From the NCBI RefSeq assembly GCF_020463795.1, contig NZ_CP080025.1, forward strand, positions 3,407,501 through 3,471,500: DNA of 64,000 nt, written 5' to 3'. Made by a program: the position numbers and the translations under genes. Below, piece by piece: positions 18,929-28,700 of the stretch. This DNA is from Echinicola marina. GTDB taxonomy: Bacteria > Bacteroidota > Bacteroidia > Cytophagales > Cyclobacteriaceae. The notes beneath the pieces are model-generated. The model saw only the letters and a list, made by a program, of their open reading frames with translations, did not search any database and was not told the origin of the DNA. Every line of letters starts with the position of its first letter. The stretch's first letter is position 1.

Positions 18929-20501
18929 AATGAAACAAGAGCAAGTTCCCTTTAGGGTTTATTGGATTGGCCTTTGTTTATTATGGTGCTTTTCATGTCA
19001 GCCAAAGGTAAAAGTGGACTTGCTGATTACTGGAGCTAAGGTATTTGATGGTACTGGTTCTCCAGCTAAAGTTTTGGAGGTGGGCCTTACGGATGATCGG
19101 ATAAGTTATGTGGGAGAAAGCGGTGAGCGTAAGGTAGAGCCAAAAGAAGTTATAAATGCGGAAGGGCTTTATTTGGCACCTGGTTTCATAGATCCACATA
19201 CCCATGTGGATAGGGAATTGTCTGATCCAGAACAAAAAGGAAATATTAGGTACTTAAAACAGGGCGTGACTACTGTGTTTGCTGGAAATGATGGAAGCAG
19301 TCCAATGCCCATCAAGAGAAAGCTTGATGAATGGGAACGGGAAGGAATAGGTACCAATGCGGCACTTTTGGTGGGCCATGGTTCGGTGCGACGGGTGGTG
19401 ATGGGCATGAAGGCTGAGGAGGCCAGTCCTGAAAAGTTGGAAGAGATGAAAAAAGTGGTGGAACAATCCATGAAGGATGGCGCCTTTGGGATTTCAACAG
19501 GGCTATTCTATGCACCGGGAAGTTTTGCCAATATGCATGAAGTCATTGAGTTATCTAAAGTAGTCTCGTCCTATGATGGTATTTATGATACTCATATGAG
19601 AGATGAAGGCTCTTATAATATTGGCTTGATGAATGCAGTGAAAGAGACAATTGATATAGGAAGGGCGTCTGGAGTGGATGTACACATCTCTCATATTAAA
19701 TGTCTGGGCACTGACGTTTGGGATAAAAGCCCTGAAGTTATCCAGCTTGTAGAAGATGCCAGAAGGGAGGGGATTAAAGTTACCGCCAATCAATATCCCT
19801 ATTTGGCATCACGAACTACCTTAAAAGCAGCATTGATTCCAAGGTGGGCAGAAGATGGTGGTTACGAAAATATGGTAGCCAGATTTGATATGCCGAGTCT
19901 TCGTGATTCGATTGTTTCGGGAATTGTAGAGAATATCCGTAAGCGGGGCGGTGCTGAATCGCTTATTTTTTCTGCTGCGAAGGATTCTAGCATGGTTGGA
20001 CTTAGTCTTGGGGATATGGCCAGACAACTGGCATTAAGTTTACCAGAAACGGTGAAAGAAGTGCTCAAAAAGGATGGAGGTATTCAGGTCATTTCCTTTA
20101 ATATGAAAGAGAGTGATCTCAATCTATTTATGCAACAAAAATGGGTCATGACAGGTTCTGATGGAGGCGCAGGACATCCTAGACAGTTTGGGACTTTTTC
20201 GAGGAAGATGCACAAGTATGTGATGGAGGAAAAAGTGATTGATCTGCCTTTTATGATTCACAGCTCTTCAGGTTTGACAGCTACAACTTTTAAAATAAAA
20301 GATAGAGGATATATAAAAGAAGGATTCTATGCTGATTTGATTCTTTTCAATCCCTCAAAAGTAAAGGATTTAGCTTCTTTTGAAGCCCCCTATGAAGAAG
20401 CCAGTGGAATGGAATATGTGTGGGTAAACGGTGAAATGGCTATCGAAAAAGGAAAATACACAGGAAAACTCGCAGGAAGATCTTTAAGACATGAGCTTTA
20501 A
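18915..20501 (+). CDS. N-acyl-D-amino-acid deacylase-type amidohydrolase, lipoprotein
   Basis: The 528-residue protein has a hydrophobic N-terminus ending in FSCQ and an amidohydrolase barrel with the first metal-ligand pair HTHVDREL (His95 and His97). DTHMRDEGSYNIGLMNAV, HISHIKCLG and MTGSDGG match D-aminoacylases and N-acyl-D-Glu/Asp deacylases. The reaction would be hydrolysis of N-acyl-D-amino acids to the free D-amino acid. The annotated start overlaps the racemase gene by 14 bp; a Met at 18930 would abut it instead. Either way the two genes are tightly coupled. Confidence 0.87.
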   Translation: MKATEMKQEQVPFRVYWIGLCLLWCFSCQPKVKVDLLITGAKVFDGTGSPAKVLEVGLTDDRISYVGESGERKVEPKEVINAEGLYLAPGFIDPHTHVDRELSDPEQKGNIRYLKQGVTTVFAGNDGSSPMPIKRKLDEWEREGIGTNAALLVGHGSVRRVVMGMKAEEASPEKLEEMKKVVEQSMKDGAFGISTGLFYAPGSFANMHEVIELSKVVSSYDGIYDTHMRDEGSYNIGLMNAVKETIDIGRASGVDVHISHIKCLGTDVWDKSPEVIQLVEDARREGIKVTANQYPYLASRTTLKAALIPRWAEDGGYENMVARFDMPSLRDSIVSGIVENIRKRGGAESLIFSAAKDSSMVGLSLGDMARQLALSLPETVKEVLKKDGGIQVISFNMKESDLNLFMQQKWVMTGSDGGAGHPRQFGTFSRKMHKYVMEEKVIDLPFMIHSSSGLTATTFKIKDRGYIKEGFYADLILFNPSKVKDLASFEAPYEEASGMEYVWVNGEMAIEKGKYTGKLAGRSLRHEL

Positions 20502-20576
20502 GGGGATTAAAACAAAAAAGCCATGAAACAATATCTCATAGCTTTAGTCAATTAACAATAAACCCAAAATAACCTG

Positions 20577-20700
20577 CTGTAGGAGAAGGACTCGAACCTC
20601 CACGGAGTAGTTAGGCAAAACACGAGCTCGATATTTGCTTTATCCCAGATTCTCCACCCTCGAGACAGGAGGGCTTGTCTGCCAATTTCAACACCCTACA
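20577..20700 (-). tRNA. Class II tRNA-like gene with very long variable region, apparent anticodon GUC
   Basis: On the minus strand a cloverleaf can be drawn: acceptor TGTAGGG/TCCTACA (7 bp, one G-U), T8-G9, D-arm TTG/CAA with the AAATTGGCAGA loop typical of tRNA-Leu, anticodon stem CCCTC/GAGGG with loop CTGTCTC, and T-arm GGAGG-TTCGAGT-CCTTC, then G73 and no encoded CCA. The Leu-type body would carry an Asp anticodon (GUC), position 37 is U rather than a purine, and the variable region is about 55 nt with its own hairpin (GCAAATA pairing with TGTTTTGC). It may be a non-canonical tRNA, a tRNA-like regulator or a decayed tRNA. Confidence 0.6.
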
Positions 20701-21128
20701 GTATAAAAGACCATTTGTCTTTGTTTGATATTTCAAAGGTAGGTAAAGTTGTGTTTTGATGCAAATATTTTAACAAAATAATTTAAAATATGTTTATATG
20801 TTAATATTTGTGTTTGTTTTTTGTTGAAATGAAAATTTAGGGTTGTTAAATATTCTTGTACTTAAGTAATTTTTAATTGTTGAATAACATACAAATTGCA
20901 GCGTAAGGATGTTAATGGTATTCTTGCTTATTGAATTGTAGAATGATGATTGTTTTGTTTTCCGGATAACATTTATGAAAGGTGTTTTTTATTTACATAT
21001 TAAGCAGGAAAATTATCTTTTTCTGAATGATTAGTAATACTGCTTTCGCATTTTTTCTGGTAGTTTTAACACCTATAATTAGTTTATAAAAACTTTTGTC
21101 TTCAAATCGAAGTGACAAAATTCTTTCA
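20701..21128. other. AT-rich intergenic region upstream of GH127
   Basis: This 428-bp stretch is very AT-rich and lies between the tRNA-like gene (minus strand) and the GH127 gene (plus strand), so it should hold promoters for both. I see no gene. A TTG at 21096 opens the GH127 frame 33 bp before the preferred ATG. Confidence 0.45.
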
Positions 21129-24100
21129 ATGCTACTATTCAATAAACCTAAATTAAGCCTGCTAATAAGTTTACTTTTTATAATCAGTATCAAAGGCGTT
21201 TGGGCTCAGGTATACCATAAGCCATTTTCAGTAATACCAGCTGTAGAGAGAAAATGGACCAATTTCGAGCTTTCTGCTGTGCGACTTAAAGAGGGGAGTT
21301 ATTTCAAGCAGATTATGGATCAGCAAACTGATTATCTGTTGAGTTTGGATCCAGAGCGTTTGATCAAAAACGTAATGAATGCGGCCAATATTCCTCATAA
21401 TGATAAGCTAGATTATGGAGGCTGGCAAAGAGGTGCTGGAAATGGATTCGCCAATTATCTGGCGGCCATCTCTATAGCTTATGCAGCTACGGGAAATAAG
21501 GAATTCAAAGAAAGAGCTGATTGGATGGTAGATCAAATAGCTCAGGCACAAGAAAAGGAACAATTGGATGGATATTTTTTTATCAATGGAAACAAAGAGC
21601 ATGACCCTTATTGGGACCTCATGAGAGCTAGTAATAATGTCAACCTCAGAAATGATGGGGGAGACTTTATGGGCTGGTGGGGAGGCATGGCCAAAAATGC
21701 TTTTTATCAGCTTCACCGGGTTTTTGCAGGAGTAAGGGACGCGTATGTGTATACGGATAATGAAAAAGCGAAGAGGGTGTTTCTACAGACCTGTGATTGG
21801 ATCTGTCTTTGGACCAATCAGGTTTCTTCTGATTCTTCTCTACAAAAAGCTTTAGAAGTAGAACATGGAGGAATAGCTGAACTTTTGGTCGATGCCTATG
21901 CCTTTACTGGTCTGGAAAAATATAAATTGGCAGCAGATCGATGGACACATAAAGAAAATCTAGCTACACCATTAGCTGCAGGGAAAGATGTGTTGCCCGG
22001 ACGTCATGCCAATGTGACCAATCCTAAGTTTTTAGGCTTGATTTGGAACTATGAAATGACTGGTGATAGCAAAAAAGAGCAGGCAGCCGTTCATGCTTGG
22101 GAAATTCTCCACAAAAGCCATACGCTTCCCAATGGGGGGCATGGTCTTGCCGAGCATTATGGTGAAGCCGGGAAATTATTGGATCATTTGGGATACAAGT
22201 CCACAGAAACCTGCAATACCTATAACCAGCTTAAGTTTACCAGACATCTTTTTAATTTATATGGAGAGGTAAAGTACTTGGATGATTATGAACGGGGACT
22301 TTATAACCATATTCTAGGTTCCATAGATCCAGGTTCTGAGGACATAGGTGGCGGAATGTGTTATTTTACAGGTTTGTTGCCAGGCATGTTCAAGGAATAT
22401 ATGGGAGATGATGCCTTTTATTGTTGTTGGGAAACGGGCTTGGAAAACCATGTGAAATATGGTGAAGCTATTTATTTCGCTGGGGAAGATGGCTTGTTGG
22501 TAAATCTGTTTATTCCGTCAGCGCTAAAGTGGGAAGAAAAAGGATTAGAAATGGCTCTGGATACACATTTTCCTGAGAATGATACCATTTCCTTAACCAT
22601 TAACAAGCTTGGAAGTTTTAAAGCTCCGATCAATTTTAGGTATCCTACCTGGGCAAAAGAAGCTAGCCTACTGGTAAACGGAGAAGAACAGGCTGTAATG
22701 GCGCAGCCAGGAGAAATAATTCAGATTAGTCATAATTGGGTTGCTGGTGACAAGATTGATCTGGTTATTCCATTAGAGCTAAGGGTTGAGGATTCCAATG
22801 ATCCCAATGTTTATTCTCTCTTTTATGGGCCGGTATTGCTGGCCGCTGATATGGGTCCAGTGCCTGCAGGTACGAATGTGTATTCAAACTTCTTTGGAGG
22901 GCCATCCAATGCTGATTATAACGGAAGCCCAGATTTTCCAACAATAAATTTGTCAGCAGATAATATCAATGAACGGATGGTGAAAAGAGAAGGGAAGTTT
23001 GTTTTTGAAGTAATAGGTGATGAGGATGCATATACTTATATCCCCGCTTATAGTGCACACCACAAGAAGTTTTCCATTTATTCAAGGTTTGATAGTGAAA
23101 GAGAGCTTAGGGAAAAAAAGAAATATATAGCAGACCGTCTGATTCCAGGAATAGAAGCAACTGAAATAGCCCACGATTATAAAGTTATCGGTCATCAGGA
23201 TCCTGGTTGGTTCTCGAATAGGCCTCTTAGGCATGTAGGAAGTAATAGTTCGGTGCAATATCGGTTGAATTTGAATCCAGAGGCAGGGCTTAAGCATTAT
23301 TTGAAATTGAAGTTTTATGGATGGGAGGAAGCATTCCATGGTCATTTTTCAATCTATGTGGATGGTAAGAAGATTGCGGAACAAGGCAGTTTAAAGCGTT
23401 TGTCAAAATACAATATCTGGTCAGATCTTTATTACGGTATTCCGCTTGAATTGACTGCTGGGAAGGAGTATATAGAGGTCAAAATGCAAAGTGATGAGGA
23501 ACATGGATTTTCTTTGTTTGGTTTGGAATTGGTAACTGAAAACTATCTTCAAGACTTCTGTACCATTACAGAAGGGTTAGTAGGAAAACCAATGTCGGTT
23601 CCCTTTCTCAAACGGTTGGAAGCAGAGAGTGCTCAGAACAAGGAATTACGTTTTCATGCTTCTGCATCCAATGCTTCCTATTCGAATATTAAGGAATTTG
23701 TGCAGTTCAATAACCTGTTCTTTCAGGAAAGTAAGCCTATGACGATTGAATTTCGGTATGCGGCCAACCAAAAATCAAAAGTAGACATAGTGGTCAATGG
23801 GGAAACTGTCCCAGTAATTTTGCCTTCTAGTGGAGAAAATGTCACTGATTTTGCTAGCTACTTTATGGATATATCCCTTCAGGAAGGCTTTAATTTTATC
23901 CAAGTGAATGTAAAAGATCAAACGATAGGATTGGATTATATTGAATTGAAAGACCAACATAACTATGAAAATGCTCCAGTGGATGATGGCCCCTTTTTCG
24001 AAAGGTATGAGGCAGAACTTGCTGAAGTGAACAATGCTTGGATTCCGGAGGATACCTATGAAGTGGCATCCAATGGAAGTTTTGTAGGGAAAATTGACCA

Positions 24101-24572
24101 TATTGACAGCCATGTGATGTTTGAAATAGAAGCAATGGAAGAAGGTATTTATGAGCTAATTGCAGGGTATGGAAACGGTACAGGGAATACTTCGTCTCAT
24201 CAGGTTTTTGTCAATGGAAAGCAATTTGAAAATTTGGTTTATCCTTCCACTTCAGGATGGAGTGAGTTTTCAACCGCTAAAACAACTGTTGAATTGAAAA
24301 AGGGAACCAATCAGATCAAAATTGCCAAAGGTGACAGTTATGCTCAGTTGGACTATATCGATGTGACAGCAGATGAAATGGCTGATTGGGAAGTGGTGTC
24401 TGCTTTGTATAATTGTGAGGAAGGTGAGAGATTCACTATTTATCCGAATCTTGCTGGACTTTATTTGAATTTAGAAAGTGTAAAATATTATAAAACATTA
24501 GACCATGAAAAGAAAACCTATAGTAAAGGGGATTTTAATTATTTCTGTACTCTACTTAGTAGCTTGCAATAA
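21129..24572 (+). CDS. Secreted GH127/GH146-type beta-L-arabinofuranosidase (DUF1680) with C-terminal carbohydrate-binding domains
   Basis: The protein of about 1147 residues has a signal peptide ending near VWAQ and a DUF1680 catalytic domain in the first 650 residues. The zinc-site and nucleophile residues known from Bifidobacterium HypBA1 are recognisable: Glu360 and Cys362 in STETCNTYN and the CysCys pair 432-433 in FYCCWETG. The C-terminal third contains beta-sandwich modules, including a CBM6/35-like one (FERYEAELAEVNNAWIPEDT). The last residues contain FTIYPNLAGLYLNLES, resembling the start of a type IX secretion sorting domain that then runs out of frame; the ORF overlaps the next gene by 68 bp. 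ATG 21129 is preferred over TTG 21096. Confidence 0.88.
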   Translation: MLLFNKPKLSLLISLLFIISIKGVWAQVYHKPFSVIPAVERKWTNFELSAVRLKEGSYFKQIMDQQTDYLLSLDPERLIKNVMNAANIPHNDKLDYGGWQRGAGNGFANYLAAISIAYAATGNKEFKERADWMVDQIAQAQEKEQLDGYFFINGNKEHDPYWDLMRASNNVNLRNDGGDFMGWWGGMAKNAFYQLHRVFAGVRDAYVYTDNEKAKRVFLQTCDWICLWTNQVSSDSSLQKALEVEHGGIAELLVDAYAFTGLEKYKLAADRWTHKENLATPLAAGKDVLPGRHANVTNPKFLGLIWNYEMTGDSKKEQAAVHAWEILHKSHTLPNGGHGLAEHYGEAGKLLDHLGYKSTETCNTYNQLKFTRHLFNLYGEVKYLDDYERGLYNHILGSIDPGSEDIGGGMCYFTGLLPGMFKEYMGDDAFYCCWETGLENHVKYGEAIYFAGEDGLLVNLFIPSALKWEEKGLEMALDTHFPENDTISLTINKLGSFKAPINFRYPTWAKEASLLVNGEEQAVMAQPGEIIQISHNWVAGDKIDLVIPLELRVEDSNDPNVYSLFYGPVLLAADMGPVPAGTNVYSNFFGGPSNADYNGSPDFPTINLSADNINERMVKREGKFVFEVIGDEDAYTYIPAYSAHHKKFSIYSRFDSERELREKKKYIADRLIPGIEATEIAHDYKVIGHQDPGWFSNRPLRHVGSNSSVQYRLNLNPEAGLKHYLKLKFYGWEEAFHGHFSIYVDGKKIAEQGSLKRLSKYNIWSDLYYGIPLELTAGKEYIEVKMQSDEEHGFSLFGLELVTENYLQDFCTITEGLVGKPMSVPFLKRLEAESAQNKELRFHASASNASYSNIKEFVQFNNLFFQESKPMTIEFRYAANQKSKVDIVVNGETVPVILPSSGENVTDFASYFMDISLQEGFNFIQVNVKDQTIGLDYIELKDQHNYENAPVDDGPFFERYEAELAEVNNAWIPEDTYEVASNGSFVGKIDHIDSHVMFEIEAMEEGIYELIAGYGNGTGNTSSHQVFVNGKQFENLVYPSTSGWSEFSTAKTTVELKKGTNQIKIAKGDSYAQLDYIDVTADEMADWEVVSALYNCEEGERFTIYPNLAGLYLNLESVKYYKTLDHEKKTYSKGDFNYFCTLLSSLQ

Positions 24573-25662
24573 TAAACGGCAGCAAAATGCCGAAACCGAC
24601 TCTAAAACACCATTGGAGTCCTTTGAAGCAGGTACTTATTCCAATCCATTGGATGTTGAGTTCGGTGATCCATACATACTAAATGACGGTGATGGGAAGT
24701 ATTATATGTATGGTACTGGAGGAGGAGCAAAAGATGGTTTTGCGGCTTATTCTTCCGATAACCTCGTTGATTGGAAGTTTGAAGGGCAGGTTTATCGTGG
24801 GAACACGGAAGACTCTTGGGCCAGCAAATTCTTTTGGGCACCAGAAGTTTATAAAATTGATAGGAAGTATTATATGTTTTTCAGTGCCCAGTGGAAGGTC
24901 AATCCTACTAACGAAGAAGAAAATTTTATGATTGGGGTCGCCGTATCCGACAGTCCAACAGGACCTTTTGAAGAAATGTATGACCAGCCGGTCTTTGATC
25001 CTGGCTATCCTATCATTGATGCCAATGTCTATCAAGAAGATGGAAGGTACTATCTCTATTATTCCAGGGCTTGTTATAAACATCCTGTGGAAAGTGAAGT
25101 CGCCGACTGGGCCAAAGAAAAAGGTTGGTATGATGAGGTGGAGGAAAGCTGGGTATATGGTGTGGAGCTGAAGCCTGACTTTTCTGGCGTGATAGGTGAG
25201 CCAGTTTTATGTTTAAGACCACCTTTGACTATGGATGATGATCAAGCGGAGTGGGAGAGCAGATCAGTGACCAAACAGGAAATCAACAGGAGATGGACGG
25301 AAGGTTCTGTGATCTTTAAACATGAGGACATTTATTATATTATGTATTCGAGCAACTATTATGCTGGAGAAAATTATGCAGTAGGTTATGCCACCGGACC
25401 AAGTCCACTTGGACCATTTACCAAAGCTGCCAATAATCCTGTTTTAGAATTGAATACACATAAGGGGGGTGAAGTGACTGGAACAGGGCATAATAATATT
25501 GTTTTTCTGGACAATGGTGAGATGTATTGCGTCTATCATGGAAGAACCAAAGCTTCCGGACAGGATAGGGTAGTTTTCCTAGATAAAATGGAAATCAAAG
25601 AGGATGGAACTTTAGTGGTCCATGGCCCAACAACTACTGCTCAGTCATTGCCACTGCAGTAA
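24505..25662 (+). CDS. GH43 lipoprotein
   Basis: The 385-residue protein has a lipoprotein signal (LYLVAC, Cys21) and one GH43 propeller with Asp55 in EFGDPYIL, Asp172 in IIDANVY and Glu266 in RWTEGSVIF as the catalytic acids. FFWAPEVY is the family block between blades. Its start lies inside the tail of the GH127 reading frame, so the two are presumably co-transcribed; together they look like a two-gene unit removing arabinofuranosyl side groups. It is followed by a strong bidirectional terminator. Confidence 0.9.
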   Translation: MKRKPIVKGILIISVLYLVACNNKRQQNAETDSKTPLESFEAGTYSNPLDVEFGDPYILNDGDGKYYMYGTGGGAKDGFAAYSSDNLVDWKFEGQVYRGNTEDSWASKFFWAPEVYKIDRKYYMFFSAQWKVNPTNEEENFMIGVAVSDSPTGPFEEMYDQPVFDPGYPIIDANVYQEDGRYYLYYSRACYKHPVESEVADWAKEKGWYDEVEESWVYGVELKPDFSGVIGEPVLCLRPPLTMDDDQAEWESRSVTKQEINRRWTEGSVIFKHEDIYYIMYSSNYYAGENYAVGYATGPSPLGPFTKAANNPVLELNTHKGGEVTGTGHNNIVFLDNGEMYCVYHGRTKASGQDRVVFLDKMEIKEDGTLVVHGPTTTAQSLPLQ

Positions 25663-25679
25663 AAGTAGCAGAACAGGAA

Positions 25680-25734
25680 AAAGAGAAAAGGGGAAAGAAC
25701 AAAGATGCTTTTGGTTCTTTCCCCTTTTCTCTTT
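25680..25734. terminator. Bidirectional terminator, 21-bp perfect stem
   Basis: Positions 25680-25700 are perfectly complementary to 25714-25734 with a 13-nt loop. The arms are purine-rich and pyrimidine-rich respectively (centre GGGGAAAG and CTTTCCCC), so a T-rich 3' side is available in both directions. It separates the convergent GH43 and regulator genes. Confidence 0.85.
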
Positions 25735-25779
25735 GCGCTACCTATATTATAGACAAAATATCCCTATTGGATAGGTGCT

Positions 25780-28700
25780 TTACATCGTTTCCGACTTTTT
25801 ACTAAAGTCTTTGGGCAGCTCTCCGAATTGTTTTTGGAAGCACTTGGAGAAATAAGAAGGGGAATTAAAGCCCACCCTTTCACTTATTTCTGTAACGGTG
25901 TATTGGCCTTCTTGTAACATCTCAGCCGCTTTTTTGAGCCTTACCAGCCGGATATAGCCATTTGGTGTCATTTCTGAAACGCCTTTGATCTTACGTAAGA
26001 GACTGGATTGACTCATGCACAAAATTTCCGCCAATTCATTTACGCCAAAAGTTTCATTGCTTAGGTTTTCCAGTATGGCTTCATTGGCTTGGGAAAGGAA
26101 TTCTTCATCTGCACGTGTATAGGCTATGGTGTCCACATTGACCATGGGCTGATTGGCAAAGGATTTTCTGACCTCATCCCGGTAGTGAAGCAGGTTTTTG
26201 ACCTGTAAGCTAAGATGGTCAATAGAGAAAGGCTTCTCGATATAGACATCTGCTCCATGTTCCATCCCCTCGATTTTAGACTGCAAGTTATTTTTCGCAG
26301 TTAACATGATAAATGGTATATGGCTAAAGTTGATGTCAGATTTTACTTTTGCACACAGCTCAAGACCGTCCATTATAGGCATCATTACATCGCTGATGAC
26401 CAAGTCGATGGGTTTATTGGCTAATATTTTTAGCGCTTCCTGACCATTGTCAGCCCTGTGCACATGGTATTGGGCTTTTAGTTGGTCATAAATGAATTTT
26501 TGCAATTCTTTATTGTCTTCCACGATAAGCAATGAGGCTTTATGGGAACTGGCTTCTTCTTTTATTTCCGACTTCGCCCTTTCTTTTTGTTGCTCAGGAA
26601 CTGGTTCGTTAAGGTGGATGGTGTTTTCCTGTTTGATGGGGAGTTCCAGCACAAAGGTGTTTAAATGGTTGGGCTGGGCATCCACATAAAGTTTTCCGCT
26701 ATGCATTTCTGCCAGAGATCTGGCCAGGGGAAGCCCAAGGCCCGTTCCTGCAGTGGTCTTTTTGTTTTCATGCCCATCCAGTTGGAAAAATGGTTCGAAT
26801 ATTTTTTCCTGCTTATCTTCCTCAATAAGTTGTCCATCATTGCTCACACGGATTTGGAATTGTCCCTTGATCGGGGATATGATCGTATCCACCTGAACGA
26901 TGCTATCAGCATGTTTTATGGCATTAGAAAGGAGGTTGCTAAGGATTTTGGTAAAGGCTTCCTTGTCAATATCCGCAAAAAAGACTTCTTCTTGCTTTAC
27001 CAAATGGAAATTGATACACTGTTGTTCTGCACTGGTTTTGAAGCGAACAAATATGTCCTCGATAAGCTGGCCTATTTCATTTCTGGTAAAATTCAGCAGG
27101 AAACCTTTTTGCTCTGTTTTTCGGAAATCCAGTAATTCATTACTGAGGTCTATCAGCCTATTGGTATTTTTATTCATGATCCAAAGACTCTCCTTAATAT
27201 CAGCTGGGTAAACTTCCTCTTTTTTGAGAATGCTTTCCAAAGGCCCCTTGATCAAAGTCAGTGGTGTCCGGATCTCATGGGTGATATTGGTGAAAAATTC
27301 GATCTTTGACTGGTAAACTTCTTTTTGCTTTTCATCTTCCAGTTTTTTAAATGCTTCGCGCTGCCTTTTAATTATCCTGTTTCTGGAGGCCCTTACGATA
27401 AGGAAAATGATAATAGCCGCTAACAGTGCATAAGTTAAATAAGCCCAACCGGTCTTCCAAAACGGAGGTAAAATGGTAATGTGAAGCTGTCCTTCGCGAT
27501 GGCTCCATTCCCCAAAAATATTAGCAGATTTGACCTTAAGGGTATAATTCCCGGGAGGTAGATAAGAGTAGTTGATACGTTGGTTCTGATTAAGTACAGT
27601 CCATTCCTGGTCAAATCCCTCCATTTTATAGGCATAGGGCTTGGCGTCAGAAGCGGTATAACTCAGGGCTGCAAAGTCAAAGCTTAAGGAGGATTGACCA
27701 TGCGCAAGGGTAATGGCTGAGGTCTTGGTAATGGACTTTTCCAAAACTGATTCTTTTCCTCCAATGCTTACTGGATTATTGAAAATTTGTATGCCCGTGA
27801 AAACCACTGGAGGATCATATTCATATGGTTTGAAATCCCTTGGATCAAAAGATATGAACCCATTTAAGCAACCAAAGTAGAGAGTGCCGTCATCAGCCCT
27901 ATATCCACTTTTATAGTTGAAAGGGTAGGGCATTAGCCCATTGTCTTTGGTAAAGAGCCTATAATCATTTGTCTGTGGGTTAAATTCCATCAGTCCTTTA
28001 TTGCAGCTCAGCCATAAATGGCCTGATATATCTTCAAGGATTTTATAAACCGTATTACAGGCAAATCCGGTTTCACTGTTATAGACGGAAAAATCATCAG
28101 ATTTTTCGTTGTACATGCAAAAGCCGCCTCCCTCGGTAGCAATCCACAACCTGTTTTGGCTGTCTTCAAATAGGTTTATTATAGATGGGTGGGGTAAGCT
28201 ATTGGGGTTTTCAGGATTGGGTAAAAAAGTCTTGGTTTCTCCTGTTTCCGGGTTATACCTGATGAGTCCATCCGCATAGGTGCCCACCCAGATATTTCCA
28301 TATTTATCTTCTAGGAGATCATAGATGAATTTATGTCCTATTTCTTTGGTGAAGTGAACGCTGTTCTTGTTTTCATCCAGTTGGAAAAGACCTGTCACGG
28401 TTCCCAACCATACCTGGTCATTAGTATCTACCAGTAGACTGTGGATTTCATTTTCCTCAGAGGGGTTTTGGTCAGCCTCAAACCTGATGATTTCTACTTG
28501 GTTGGTATTTAGGTTGATCTTGTTGAGGCCCACGGCAAAGGTAACAGTCCCCACCCAAAGTTCATCGCCTCTTCTGGCCATACCGTGGATATTATGGTAG
28601 GATAGGCTGTTGGGGGCATTTCCTGGAAGGAAGTGGGTGAAGGTGTTGGTTTCTGGGTCATATTTATTGAGGCCGGCGTCCTCTGTGCCGATCCAAATAG

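Noticed and set aside
20577-20700. tmRNA or a group I intron-bearing tRNA
   Set aside because: There is no tmRNA-type 5' sequence or peptide tag frame, and the extra segment is far too short for a group I intron.
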